From positions 891 to 51,133 of the forward strand of contig CAJTTU010000015.1 of the NCBI GenBank assembly GCA_910579325.1: a stretch of DNA of 50,243 bases, read 5' to 3'. Each line of letters starts with the position of its first letter. Position 1 is the first letter of the stretch. A program made the translations under genes and the position numbers. The stretch is from an uncultured Lachnospiraceae bacterium. Its GTDB lineage: Bacteria > Bacillota > Clostridia > Lachnospirales > Lachnospiraceae. The notes beneath the pieces are model-generated. The model did no database searches. It was not told the DNA's origin and saw only the letters and a program-made list of their open reading frames with translations. Of the stretch, positions 25,274 through 34,028 are shown piece by piece.

Positions 25274-26278
25274 TTATTCCTCGGCCGCTTTCTCCGAATA
25301 CACAGTCGTCACCAGCTTATCATAAGGAACCTTTTCCTCTAATTCGCCGGCTTCCATCAGAATATTTTGCAGCAAATTAAAGCTGTCTTCCTGGAACACG
25401 GTATCTTCCTTCCAGGTATCCTGTTCCTGGTAGCGCTCTACGATTTTGGTAATGGTTTCCAGGTCGGTTTCCGGGAACTGGGGCTGTATGGTTTTGGCTA
25501 CCTCTGCGGCGGAGTGGGAATTCACATAGTCCATGCCTTTCTGGATGGCATTGGTGAATCCCTGGATAATGTCCTCATGTCCCTTGAAATAGCTCTGCTT
25601 CGCACAGTAGGCTGTGTAAGGCACATAACCGGAATCTACGCCCAGAGAGGCCACCACCACGCCGTTGCCCTCCATTTCCAGCGCCGTGGCGTGGGGTTCA
25701 AACTCTACGGTATAGTCTGCGTCATTGCTGGAAAATGCCGCCGCCGTCAGGCCGAAGTCGATGCTCTGGTCAATAGACAAATCGGCCTGGGGGTCGATGT
25801 TGTTTTTCTTCAGAATGTATTCGAATACCATTTCAGGCATACCGCCGGCTCTTCCGCCTAACACCGTCTTTCCTTTCAGGTCGCTCCACTGGAAATCCGG
25901 CTGGGCTTCTCTGGCCACCAGGAAGTTTCCGGCTCTTTGGGTCAGCTGGGCAAAATTGACGGCATAATCCTCTGCGCCGTTGACGTAGGTGTAAATAGAG
26001 GCTTCCGACCCCATAAATCCGATATCCGCTTCGCCGGCCACCAGGGCGGTCATCACCTTATCGGCGCCGAAGCCGGTGACGATGGTCAGGTCGATGCCTT
26101 CCTCTTTAAAATATCCCAGTTCATAGGCGGCATACTGTGGCGCGTAAAAAATTGAATGAGCCACCTCATTCAGCGTGACCGGCGTCTGTCCTCCCGCGGT
26201 ATTGCCCTTGGGCTGGCATCCTGCCAGGGATGCCGCTAAAACCATAGCTGCCGTCAGCAGCGCTGCAATTCGTTTCAT
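25274..26278 (-). CDS. NMT1/THI5-like ABC transporter substrate-binding lipoprotein (orphan)
   Basis: A 334-residue lipoprotein. The signal peptide ends at a lipobox (LAASLAGC, Cys at about 21). The mature part is a SsuA/ThiY-type periplasmic-binding fold: LNEVAHSIFYAPQYAAYELGYFKEEGIDL, ALVAGEADIGFMGSEAS and LKGKTVLGGRAGGMPE. Members bind thiamine precursors, aliphatic sulfonates, nitrate or riboflavin; the ligand cannot be told here. The second ATG (26278) fits GGAGG better than the first (26281). No permease or ATPase is adjacent, so it either works with a transporter elsewhere or is a lone receptor. No TPP riboswitch was seen upstream. Confidence 0.88.
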   Translation of the reverse strand: MKRIAALLTAAMVLAASLAGCQPKGNTAGGQTPVTLNEVAHSIFYAPQYAAYELGYFKEEGIDLTIVTGFGADKVMTALVAGEADIGFMGSEASIYTYVNGAEDYAVNFAQLTQRAGNFLVAREAQPDFQWSDLKGKTVLGGRAGGMPEMVFEYILKKNNIDPQADLSIDQSIDFGLTAAAFSSNDADYTVEFEPHATALEMEGNGVVVASLGVDSGYVPYTAYCAKQSYFKGHEDIIQGFTNAIQKGMDYVNSHSAAEVAKTIQPQFPETDLETITKIVERYQEQDTWKEDTVFQEDSFNLLQNILMEAGELEEKVPYDKLVTTVYSEKAAEE

Positions 26279-26624
26279 CATTTCCTCCTTTTATCCCACT
26301 GGTTGCGTTATGCGGGCGGAAAGGGGAAAGTCCTCAGCGTTCCGCCTGCTTTGCAAACATAAAATGCTTTGTAGATAATGTATGCGGCAGGGAAGAAAAA
26401 AGTGTATGAAATGGAGGGGATCTGAACAATACTGCGTTCAAGTGGAAATTGTTACTTTTTGAAAAAAAGGACTGTTTTATATAATTGAGGCTAGCCGTCG
26501 CGCCAGCGACTTGGTACAATATATAGGGCTGTCAGTATTATGTCAGCCGTGGAAGATCAGTTTGCGGCTGACTGATAAGACGGTGAAATATGAAATGTGC
26601 GATAGATAATCCGGAGGAACTCCA

Positions 26625-27338
26625 ATGAGTAAATTATTGTTACTGGAAGACGATATCAGCCTTGTGGACGGACTGGGATATTCGTTAGAGAAAAATGGTT
26701 TTGAGTGGGAAGTGGCCCGGACGGTGAAGGAAGCGCTGCACTGTCTGCAAAGGGGAGACAGGTATGATCTGCTGCTTCTTGACGTGACGCTGCCCGACGG
26801 GACAGGATATGAGGTATGCGAGGCGGTCAGAAAGCGGGGGGACTCCACGCCGATTATTTTTTTGACGGCATCGGATGAGGAGGTCAGTATTATCCGGGGA
26901 TTGGACTGCGGCGGCGATGATTATATCACGAAGCCGTTCCGGCTGGGGGAGCTTTGTTCCAGAATCCGTGCGCTGCTGCGCCGTGCCGGGATGCCGTCCG
27001 GGGAAGGAATGTCAGACAAAGAAAAAGAGAATGTTATTCTGTGCGGGGGACTGCGGATCGACCTGTTCGCAAGCCGTGTGCTTTTAGATGGCAGGCCGGT
27101 GGATTTGACGGGCGCCGAATATCGTCTGCTCTGTCTGCTGGCACGCAATGCAGGCCGTACCGTCACAAGGGAGAGGATTTTGCAGGAGCTTTGGGACGAC
27201 GGGGGCAATTATGTGGATGACAATACGGTGTCCGTGTATGTGCGGCGGATCAGGGAGAAACTGGAAAAAGACCCTTCCCATCCGAAGCATCTGTTTACTG
27301 TCCGTGGATTTGGCTATCAGTGGAAGGAAGAAGGGTGA
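26625..27338 (+). CDS. OmpR-family response regulator (BceR/VanR-like)
   Basis: A 237-residue regulator. Receiver domain: acidic LEDD at 7-10, phospho-acceptor Asp at about 52 (LLLDVTLPDG), Thr at about 81 (FLTA) and Lys at about 103 (ITKPF). DNA-binding winged helix: LTGAEYRLLCLLARNAGRTV, DDNTVSVYVRRIREKLE and TVRGFGYQW. It begins a four-gene unit with a kinase and an ABC transporter. The 343-base upstream gap has inverted repeats (GTCGC/GCGAC near 26497; GGCTG/CAGCC near 26528) but I see no secure promoter. Confidence 0.93.
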   Translation: MSKLLLLEDDISLVDGLGYSLEKNGFEWEVARTVKEALHCLQRGDRYDLLLLDVTLPDGTGYEVCEAVRKRGDSTPIIFLTASDEEVSIIRGLDCGGDDYITKPFRLGELCSRIRALLRRAGMPSGEGMSDKEKENVILCGGLRIDLFASRVLLDGRPVDLTGAEYRLLCLLARNAGRTVTRERILQELWDDGGNYVDDNTVSVYVRRIREKLEKDPSHPKHLFTVRGFGYQWKEEG

Positions 27339-27404
27339 ATGGTTTGCTTTCATTCATCTGAGAGTCAGGTTTGGCCGTCAGCGAAAGGAGAAAGAGGTGT
27401 CCTT

Positions 27405-28634
27405 ATGAGTCTGTATCATGACCGGCAGGTGAGAGGTTTTTGTCTGTTTTTATTGATATTTGCATTGCTGCTGCCCTGTGCGGGGCTGCTGCTTGGAATC
27501 GGCCAGATGAACAGCCTGAGAGCACTGTATCTTTCCCATGATGAGGCTGTTGCTTCTTCCCTTTTGAGCCAGGGCGTTTCCGGAGACGTTATTGCCAGGG
27601 CGCTTGCCAGCAGGGAGGGAGGAGCGGAAGGACAGGCTTTGCTGGCGGCGGCAGGAATCGGCAGCAGGACGGATTTTCGTATGTCTGCGCAGTTTGCGCA
27701 AGTTTGGCATCGTTCTCTCTGTCAGCTGGCGGTGGTCTGTGTGCTGCTGTTTTTGCTCCTGGCCGTGGGAACCGGCTTCTTTTTCTGGCAGAGAAAAAAA
27801 TTGTACCGGCAGGCGGATGCCGTGCTGGCCGCCTATATTAACGGGGATTATTCCGGCCACCTGCCGCAGAACAGGGAGGGCGGAATTTTCCAGTTATTTT
27901 CCACCATGGAACGGCTGGCCTCCATGCTGCAGGCCAGGCACGAGACGGAGCATGCCGCCAAAGAATTTATGAAAAGCACCATATCCGATATTTCCCACCA
28001 GCTGAAAACGCCGCTGGCGGCTCTTGCCATGTACCAGGAAATTATGGAAGAGGAGCCGGACAATCCGGAGACAGTAAGGCAGTTTACGGCCAGGATGGGG
28101 ACTTCTTTAAAGCGCATGGAACAGCTGATTTGTTCTATGCTGAAGATCACCCGGCTGGATGCGGGGAATATTTCCTTTGAAAAAGACATCTGTAATGTAA
28201 AGGAGTTAATTGCCGGCGCAGTGGGGGAGTTGACGGTAAAAGCCGGGAAGGAGGGCAAAAAAATCCTGCTGGAAGGCAATCCGGAACAGACGCTGGTCTG
28301 CGACAGGGAATGGACGGGCGAAGCGATCGGGAATATCGTGAAAAACGCATTGGATCATACCAGATCCGGAGATCGGATTCACATTTCCTGGGAACGCACG
28401 CCGGCCATGCTGCGCATCCTGGTTGCCGACAGCGGACAGGGCATCGCTCCCGAGGATATTCACCATATTTTTAAGCGGTTTTACCGCAGCGCCCATTCCC
28501 TCGACACCCAGGGCGTCGGGCTGGGGCTTTCCCTTGCGAAATCCATTGTCGAAGGCCAGGGCGGCATCCTCGCCGCACAGAGCGAACCGGGGCAGGGCGC
28601 TTTGTTTACCATGTCGTTTCTTACGGAACTGTAA
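27405..28634 (+). CDS. Sensor histidine kinase paired with the ABC transporter
   Basis: A 409-residue kinase with two membrane helices (about 10-34 and 105-130), a short external loop of about 70 residues, a HAMP-like linker, then HisKA with the phospho-His near 195 (SDISHQLKTPLAALAMYQ). The HATPase domain has an N-box (VKNALDHTRSG) and G-boxes (ADSGQGIAPED, GVGLGLSLAKSIVEGQGG). ATG 27405 follows AGAAAGAGGTGTCCTT. The small external loop is like kinases that sense through their partner transporter, here encoded 73 bases downstream. Confidence 0.92.
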   Translation: MSLYHDRQVRGFCLFLLIFALLLPCAGLLLGIGQMNSLRALYLSHDEAVASSLLSQGVSGDVIARALASREGGAEGQALLAAAGIGSRTDFRMSAQFAQVWHRSLCQLAVVCVLLFLLLAVGTGFFFWQRKKLYRQADAVLAAYINGDYSGHLPQNREGGIFQLFSTMERLASMLQARHETEHAAKEFMKSTISDISHQLKTPLAALAMYQEIMEEEPDNPETVRQFTARMGTSLKRMEQLICSMLKITRLDAGNISFEKDICNVKELIAGAVGELTVKAGKEGKKILLEGNPEQTLVCDREWTGEAIGNIVKNALDHTRSGDRIHISWERTPAMLRILVADSGQGIAPEDIHHIFKRFYRSAHSLDTQGVGLGLSLAKSIVEGQGGILAAQSEPGQGALFTMSFLTEL

Positions 28635-28707
28635 GCTCAGATTCACCGGAATGTAAGCTGTCTCGGGTATGATTGTGTACCGTAAGACGAAATGGAGGTG
28701 CAAGCAT

Positions 28708-29403
28708 ATGGAAATTCTTAAGGTGCGCAATCTGTGCAAAACCTACGGAACAGGCGAGGCAAAAACAGAGGCGTTAAAAAACGTATCTTTTTCCATGGAG
28801 AAGGGGGAATTTGCAGCCGTGATCGGGGAGTCGGGCTCCGGAAAGAGCACGCTGCTAAACTGTATCGGCGCGCTGGATACGCCGACCTCCGGGACAATCC
28901 GGGTGGACGGCCAGGATCTGTTTGGAATGAAGGAGGAGGAGCGGACGATTTTCAGGCGGCGCAATATCGGATTTATCTTCCAGTCCTTTCAGCTGGTGGC
29001 GGAGCTGAACGTGGAGCAGAACATCAGCTTTCCGCTGCTTTTGGATTACCGGAAGCCGGAGCCGGGCGTGATCGATGAGATTCTTGATCTGCTGGGGCTT
29101 ACAAGCCGCCGCCGCCATCTGCCGGGGCAGTTATCGGGTGGGCAGCAGCAGCGTGTGGCCATCGGCCGGGCGCTGGTCACAAGGCCGAAGCTGATTCTGG
29201 CCGACGAGCCGACCGGGAATCTGGACAGCCGGAACAGCCAGGATGTGATCGACCTGCTTACCCAGGCTTCCCGCCGCTACCGGCAGACGATTCTGATGAT
29301 CACCCACAATCCCGGCCTTACCGCTTCGGTTGACCGGGTGATGCGGGTATCGGACGGCATATTGACGGATCTGGGAGGGAATGCCAATGAAAAGCTATCT
29401 TGA
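28708..29403 (+). CDS. MacB/LolD-type ABC transporter ATPase
   Basis: A 231-residue ATPase: Walker A GESGSGKST at about 39-47, Q-loop FIFQSFQLV, signature LSGGQQQRVAIGRAL, Walker B LILADEPTGNLDS, H-loop ITHNP. FtsX-type permeases with such ATPases export or extract antimicrobial peptides or move lipoproteins. ATG 28708 follows AATGGAGGTGCAAGCAT. Its 3' end overlaps the permease start by 17 bases. Confidence 0.95.
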   Translation: MEILKVRNLCKTYGTGEAKTEALKNVSFSMEKGEFAAVIGESGSGKSTLLNCIGALDTPTSGTIRVDGQDLFGMKEEERTIFRRRNIGFIFQSFQLVAELNVEQNISFPLLLDYRKPEPGVIDEILDLLGLTSRRRHLPGQLSGGQQQRVAIGRALVTRPKLILADEPTGNLDSRNSQDVIDLLTQASRRYRQTILMITHNPGLTASVDRVMRVSDGILTDLGGNANEKLS

Positions 29404-31726
29404 TCTGATTCCGATCTCGGCAAAGGTGCACCGCAGGCAGACCCGCATGACCCGTCTCTGTATCCTGATCTCGGCATTTTTGGTTGCGGCGGTGTTCGGC
29501 ATGGCGGACATGTTCCTGCAAAGCCAGAAGCTGCAGGCCATTAAGACCGACGGCGCATGGCACGCCGCTTTTAAAGGGCTTAATGAAGAACAGATCGGAA
29601 TCATCAGCGCCAGGCCGGATGTGGAAACTGTCAGCAGATATGCCGCGATCAATTACCGGCTGGATCAGGGCTATCGGATCGAAGGGAACGAGACAGTGAT
29701 CTGCGGCTTTGACGAAGCCTTTTTATCTCTGTATCCGGCAAGTCAAATCACCAAAGGCTCTTTTCCGAAAACGGATCAGGAAGCGCTGGTCTCGGAGGGC
29801 ATTTATGACCGTCTCGGCCTGGATGTGGGGGATATGGTTACATTGTCAGCTCCGGAAGGAGATATGTATTTTCAGATATCCGGTTTTGTAAAGGATACGC
29901 CGGAAATGCAAAAGTACAGTGCATTCGGCATTTTCCTGAATGCCGACGCTTATCTGGCCCGGTTTCAGTCCGCCACGCTTAAGGACGACTTTGTCTGTTA
30001 TACAGCCTTTGCGCCTGGCTGCAATATACGGCGGGCGATCGGGGAGATCTGCGGCAATCTGCATATTCCCCAGGATACGGTGGGGGAAAATGCCAAGCTG
30101 ATGGGCCTGCTGCTGCAAAGCGATAACAATTATATCCGGATGCTTTATCTGGCGGCGTCTGTTCTGGCCGTGCTGGTTGCATTTTCAGGAATGCTGATGA
30201 TCTTAGGCAGCTTAAACAGCAATGTGGCGCAGCGGACGGAATTTTTCGGAATGATCCGGTGCATCGGCGCCACGCCCAGGCAGGTGTGCCGGTTTGTGCG
30301 GGCAGAGGCTCTTTCCTGGTGCGTGACCGCAATTCCCGCCGGGCTTGCCGCCAGCGTTGCGGTTGTCTGGGGACTGTGTGGTCTGCTTCGGCTTACCAGC
30401 CCCACGTATTTCGGGGAAATGCCCGTCTTTGGCATCAGCGGAATCGGCCTGGCGGCGGGCGGCGTGATCGGCTTGCTGACCGTTCTTGCCGCTACCCGTT
30501 CCCCGGCCAGAAGAGCTTCCCGGGTATCGCCTCTTGCGGCGGTTTCCGGTAATGCAGGCACCGTATTCGCCGTCAGGCATGCCGCCGGGACGGGGTGGCT
30601 TCCGACGGAGATGGCGTTGGGCATCCACCATGCGGCAGGCAGCCGGAAAAATCTGCTGCTTTTGACCTGCTCCTTTGGATTCAGCATTATTCTGTTTCTT
30701 GGGTTCAGCACGGGGATTGACTTTATGGGGCATGCGCTGACGCCATTGCGCCCCTATACGCCTGACGTGGCGATTGTCAGCCCGGGAAATGCCTGTCAGA
30801 TTCCGGAAACCCTTGCCGATGAGCTTAGAAAAGACCCGGCGGTTCGGCGTCTGTTCGGACGGAGTTTTGCCTATGATCTGCCTGCCGGACGGAACGGGGA
30901 GGAGAAAAGGGTGAATCTGATCTCCTATGAGCGGTATCAGTTTGGCTGGGCGAAGGAGGACTTGCTGGAGGGGAGTCTGGAGGCGGCCGAACAGGGCGAA
31001 GGGGTATTGGTGGTAAACGGCGCCGGTTTTTCGGCGAAGGCGGGGGATGAAATGGTATTGGTCACGGCGCTCGGCCCGCAGACTGTCCGTGTTGCCGGTA
31101 TTTTGGGCTATGCGCCCTTCGACAATGGGACGGCGGACGGAACGGTAATTTGTTCGGAGGCTATGTTCCGCAGCCTGACAGGCGAATCCGGCTATACGAT
31201 TCTGGATATCCAGCTGAAAGACAAGTCGGATGCCGCCGTCCAAAAGGTGCGGGGCGCCATGGGAGAAGAATTTCAGTTTTCCGATCAGAGGGCCAGCAAC
31301 AGTGAGGTGAGAGCCGTCTATTATTCCTTCGGGCTGTTTGTGTACGGCTTTCTTGCAATCGTCGGATTAATTGCGGCGTTTAATATTATCAATACCATTG
31401 GCATGAGCGTGTCGGCTAGGATTAGGCAGTATGGGGCGATGCGGGCCATCGGAACCAGCGTGCGCCAGCTGAACCGGATGGTTATCGCCGAGACCTCCGT
31501 CTATATGCTTTGCGGCCTGACGACAGGCACGGCCCTTGGGCTTCCGCTGCACCGGTTTCTGTATGGGCAGATGATTACCGCAAGATGGGGAGACGGCTGG
31601 CGGCTTCCTTTGGGGCTGCTGGCGCTGATTCTGTTGATTATGGCAGGTGCTTCGGTGGTTGCGGTGATCGGGCCGATGAGGAAGATCAAGAAGCTGTCGG
31701 TGGTGGGGACAATCGGGGCGCAGTAA
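29387..31726 (+). CDS. FtsX-like ABC transporter permease (two FtsX domains)
   Basis: A 779-residue permease: one N-terminal helix (about 25-45), an extracytoplasmic domain, three helices (about 255-385), a second N-type helix near 420-440, a second external domain, and a final three-helix FtsX block (about 650-770). This MacB-like double arrangement fits transporters that expel peptides or toxins rather than import. ATG 29387 is chosen over 29381 because GGGAGG is better spaced. With the preceding three genes it forms a likely peptide-sensing and detoxification module. Confidence 0.92.
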   Translation: MKSYLDLIPISAKVHRRQTRMTRLCILISAFLVAAVFGMADMFLQSQKLQAIKTDGAWHAAFKGLNEEQIGIISARPDVETVSRYAAINYRLDQGYRIEGNETVICGFDEAFLSLYPASQITKGSFPKTDQEALVSEGIYDRLGLDVGDMVTLSAPEGDMYFQISGFVKDTPEMQKYSAFGIFLNADAYLARFQSATLKDDFVCYTAFAPGCNIRRAIGEICGNLHIPQDTVGENAKLMGLLLQSDNNYIRMLYLAASVLAVLVAFSGMLMILGSLNSNVAQRTEFFGMIRCIGATPRQVCRFVRAEALSWCVTAIPAGLAASVAVVWGLCGLLRLTSPTYFGEMPVFGISGIGLAAGGVIGLLTVLAATRSPARRASRVSPLAAVSGNAGTVFAVRHAAGTGWLPTEMALGIHHAAGSRKNLLLLTCSFGFSIILFLGFSTGIDFMGHALTPLRPYTPDVAIVSPGNACQIPETLADELRKDPAVRRLFGRSFAYDLPAGRNGEEKRVNLISYERYQFGWAKEDLLEGSLEAAEQGEGVLVVNGAGFSAKAGDEMVLVTALGPQTVRVAGILGYAPFDNGTADGTVICSEAMFRSLTGESGYTILDIQLKDKSDAAVQKVRGAMGEEFQFSDQRASNSEVRAVYYSFGLFVYGFLAIVGLIAAFNIINTIGMSVSARIRQYGAMRAIGTSVRQLNRMVIAETSVYMLCGLTTGTALGLPLHRFLYGQMITARWGDGWRLPLGLLALILLIMAGASVVAVIGPMRKIKKLSVVGTIGAQ

Positions 31727-31796
31727 AAATTGAGGATATCTTGGTGCTGCCGAAAAAACTGGAAGGAATTTCCGAGAGAATTTTTTTAGATTATGA

Positions 31797-31825
31797 TTGA
31801 AATGTCTGTACACATGGAATATAAT
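31797..31825 (+). promoter_or_regulatory. Sigma-A promoter of the antitoxin RNA
   Basis: TTGAAA (31797-31802), 17-base spacer, TATAAT (31820-31825): near-consensus. No ORF follows on this strand before the terminator at 31893. Confidence 0.85.
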
Positions 31826-31831
31826 ATACTT

Positions 31832-31947
31832 AACAAGGGAGCCGGAAGGTGAGTGCAGATCACCCGACCCGGCGAAATGTCATACAAAACTAAAGAAATA
31901 GCCGTTCCTGAACTTTGTCGAGAGCAGGACGGCTATTTCTTATTTTT
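31832..31947 (+). ncRNA. Antisense RNA, putative type I antitoxin
   Basis: A predicted transcript of about 115 bases from the promoter at 31797 to the T run at 31943-31947. It starts with a nested hairpin (GCCGG/CCGGC around GGTGA/TCACC, about 31840-31872) and ends in the terminator stem. It is convergent with, and antisense to, the 3' end of the small toxin mRNA, the usual geometry of type I antitoxins. The exact 5' end is inferred. Confidence 0.65.
31893..31947. terminator. Shared bidirectional terminator of the toxin-antitoxin pair
   Basis: AAGAAATAGCCG (31893-31904) pairs perfectly over 12 bases with CGGCTATTTCTT (31930-31941); an inner CCTG/CAGG extends it. The toxin stop codon lies within the stem. 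Confidence 0.85.
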
Positions 31948-32025
31948 CAGATTCAGAATGGCCACAATCAGCAAAGCAGCGCTTGTGATCAGACTTAATT
32001 CCTCATATGTACTCGTAATAATCAC
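31933..32025 (-). CDS. Small hydrophobic holin-like toxin (type I TA), unusual start
   Basis: Too short for ordinary gene callers. The minus-strand frame ending at 31933 gives about 27-30 residues: STYEELSLITSAALLIVA followed by ILNLKNKK. This is the pattern of putative holin-like type I toxins: a short acidic head, one membrane helix and a Lys-rich tail. Relatives usually start with an ATG directly before the STYE; here that codon is ACG. Possible starts are GTG 32025 (or GTG 32028), both very close to GGAGGG, or ATT. Either a rare start is used or the toxin is disabled. Overlapping antisense RNA and opposing promoters support the TA interpretation. Confidence 0.65.
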   Translation of the reverse strand: MIITSTYEELSLITSAALLIVAILNLKNKK

Positions 32026-32084
32026 CACCCTCCGTAAGGCCTTGGATTGGGTGAGAACACGTCCCCGGTTCCCCTGGTAAGCAT

Positions 32085-32114
32085 ATTATATTGTCATGAT
32101 GCGATAGGTGATAA
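32085..32114 (-). promoter_or_regulatory. Promoter of the toxin mRNA
   Basis: On the minus strand TTATCA (32114-32109), 18-base spacer, TATAAT (32090-32085). The leader is about 50 bases to the GGAGGG ribosome site. Confidence 0.65.
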
Positions 32115-32118
32115 GTCA

Positions 32119-32216
32119 GGTTTCACGGCTCCTGATACCGTGGGCAGAAACCAGGCTTTTGCGGTTTCAGGAAGTTTTGCCGCAAGTGGCAAAAGGTACA
32201 TCTAGTGTGTCAGCAT
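32119..32216. other. Cluster of four hairpins behind the ABC operon
   Basis: Plus-strand pairs: CACGG/CCGTG (near 32134-32151), GAAACC/GGTTTC (near 32154-32175), TTTTGCC/GGCAAAA (near 32184-32203) and CTAGT/ACTAG (near 32202-32221). An upstream GGTTT can also pair with the same AAACC, so two folds exclude each other. No T run follows on either strand, so a simple terminator is not obvious. With the toxin-antitoxin locus this accounts for the 31727-32217 gap. Confidence 0.45.
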
Positions 32217-32217
32217 A

Positions 32218-32931
32218 CTAGTAACATTTCAGTTGCTCCTTCGTCAGCAGGCGGTAAACGTCTTCGTCGAGAACAGCCAGAACCGTGCTGCGGTAATTCT
32301 GGTATACGGCTTTAACCGGGCTTCCGTCTGTTCTGATTATGGCGTCGTCCGGAAGCTGGCCGGTTCCATAGGCGCAGACTCTGTCAAATCCTGTTATTTT
32401 CAGTAGCGCGCCTGCAGACAGAAGGGTTTCTTCAATCTGTTTTTTGCCCTTTACTCGTCCGTCATTACCTGAAATACGCAGTCCGACTGCGGCCAGGGCG
32501 CCTACGACGCCCTGGCCGTCGCCGCCGTGCTCGCTTGAATGGACGCCGCATTGATCTGCCAGACCGTAGGCTTCGTCTTTGCGCAAAATTTCTTTTTTTG
32601 CCCGGTATCCCCATGTCACAATGTGTTCCGGGCAGCGTATATTCCGGAAGTCCGCGACGCAGAGTCCCGGGTCAGAGCCTGCGGCGGAGTGGGCGTTCAG
32701 GTATTCGGACGCGCCGCTGATCAGTTGTTTCAAATCCGCGTCTTCCGATACCAGAGCGCACATGGCGCTGTTATGGGATGTGTACGGTACGTCGCGATGT
32801 ACAAACAGCTGGTGTCTGGAAATAAATGTGCTGTCATATGGCAGCCTGTCCAAAAATTCCTGCAGCAGATGGCCGGTACCCGCTGTTTCCGGATTATCCG
32901 TATCGTCAAAAGAAAGGTAATATCGGTACAT
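32218..32931 (-). CDS. TiaS-like 'DDTD' domain protein of unknown function
   Basis: A 237-residue soluble protein. It opens with YYLSFDDTDNPETAGTGHLL, resembling the catalytic FDDTDS-P-x-G-T motif at the start of archaeal TiaS (tRNA-Ile2 agmatinylcytidine synthetase). A later HGGDGQGVVGALAAVGLRISG segment, as in the TiaS N-terminal domain, also matches. TiaS's zinc ribbon and OB domains are absent, so it is not a complete TiaS. It is the last gene of the ABC-importer operon; its start overlaps the stop of the binding-protein gene by one base. This coupling suggests work on the imported compound, but no substrate can be named. Confidence 0.6.
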   Translation of the reverse strand: MYRYYLSFDDTDNPETAGTGHLLQEFLDRLPYDSTFISRHQLFVHRDVPYTSHNSAMCALVSEDADLKQLISGASEYLNAHSAAGSDPGLCVADFRNIRCPEHIVTWGYRAKKEILRKDEAYGLADQCGVHSSEHGGDGQGVVGALAAVGLRISGNDGRVKGKKQIEETLLSAGALLKITGFDRVCAYGTGQLPDDAIIRTDGSPVKAVYQNYRSTVLAVLDEDVYRLLTKEQLKCY

Positions 32932-34022
32932 TATTGTTTCTCCTTTCTGGGCGCTCTCATCCCCTCGCCTTTTAAAATCATGGCAATTTCTTCATCCGTT
33001 AAGGAAATGTGAAAATATGTGTCGTAAAAATCCCGTATTTCTTCTGTCATGTCAATATCCGAAAAATAGTCCGGATACAGCGTGGACGCAATATACAGTA
33101 CCGCCAGGGGCGACTCCAGGGAGCCGGGATGCGCCCAGCGGGAAAGCCCTACCGGCAGCTGATAAACGGCGCCCTCCCTGACGGCCCGCAGTCCGGAAAA
33201 TTTTGCGTCGGTCAGGAAGTATTCCAATGCGTCCGGTTCGTTGGCCAGGATCAGATCCGGGTCCCAGAGGTAGATCTGCTCCACGGTTACATACCCTTTT
33301 TCACCGTCGATCCGAAGTTCCTTATCCGAAGCGACTGCATTGACGCATCCGGCTGCGTCCAGCACCTGATAAGAAAGGGTATCCGGCATATCCGTGCGGA
33401 CCACTTCGTTTACGGAGTGGTATACGGTTTTTTTCGCTTCCTCAGGGAGTGTTGCCAGTCGTTCCCTGACCATGGCAATCGTCTCGTCATAGTAGGAGAG
33501 ATAGGCTTCCGCCTCATCCTCTCTGTCAAGGGCCTGTCCCATAATCCGAATGCTTACTTTCTGGTCCTCCATAGTCACATATTCGACGACGACATAAGGG
33601 ATGGCCAGGCCGTCCAGTTTCTCCAGTTCACCTTCATCCTGCAGGTTGGACGCGCGCAGAAAGATCAGGTCAGGACTGGCTGCGGCCAGTTCCTCCACAT
33701 TGATGGCGCCGCTGTTATAGGGCGCGGCCAGCTCGTTCAGCCCGGGAATTTTCATCTGCATCAGGCTGTCCCGTTTTAAGCCGTCCACAACGGCGACAAT
33801 ATTCTCCTCACATTGCAGCAGCACAGCCACATGGCCCGTATATGCGTAAAGGCATGCGATCCGCTCCTTTTCCCGGGGGAGCTCTACGGTCCGTCCGGCG
33901 CAATCTGTCATCCGTTCACCGGATGTTACGATAGATTCGGTTTTTTCTCCGCCATGAAAACAGCCGGTGCAGAACAGAGATACCGCTGTTAATAAGGCGA
34001 TTATTGTGATTGCTTTTTTCAT
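32931..34022 (-). CDS. FecB/BtuF-type ABC transporter substrate-binding lipoprotein
   Basis: A 363-residue lipoprotein with lipobox SLFCTGC (Cys near 21), then a class III binding-protein fold: RMTDCAGRTVELPREKERIAC, NVEELAAASPDLIFLRASN and a C-terminal GLSRWAHPGSLESPLAVLYIASTLYP. That last motif is typical of metal-chelate, haem, molybdate or cobalamin binding proteins. It belongs with the ATPase (6 bases upstream) and the FecCD permease. The ligand is not deducible from sequence alone. Confidence 0.88.
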   Translation of the reverse strand: MKKAITIIALLTAVSLFCTGCFHGGEKTESIVTSGERMTDCAGRTVELPREKERIACLYAYTGHVAVLLQCEENIVAVVDGLKRDSLMQMKIPGLNELAAPYNSGAINVEELAAASPDLIFLRASNLQDEGELEKLDGLAIPYVVVEYVTMEDQKVSIRIMGQALDREDEAEAYLSYYDETIAMVRERLATLPEEAKKTVYHSVNEVVRTDMPDTLSYQVLDAAGCVNAVASDKELRIDGEKGYVTVEQIYLWDPDLILANEPDALEYFLTDAKFSGLRAVREGAVYQLPVGLSRWAHPGSLESPLAVLYIASTLYPDYFSDIDMTEEIRDFYDTYFHISLTDEEIAMILKGEGMRAPRKEKQ

Positions 34023-34028
34023 TCTGTT

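Noticed and set aside
26282..26420. Possible TPP riboswitch upstream of the NMT1/THI5-like gene
   Set aside because: Only a CTGAGG fragment is seen; the GATCTGGATAATACCAGCG half of the thi-box is absent.
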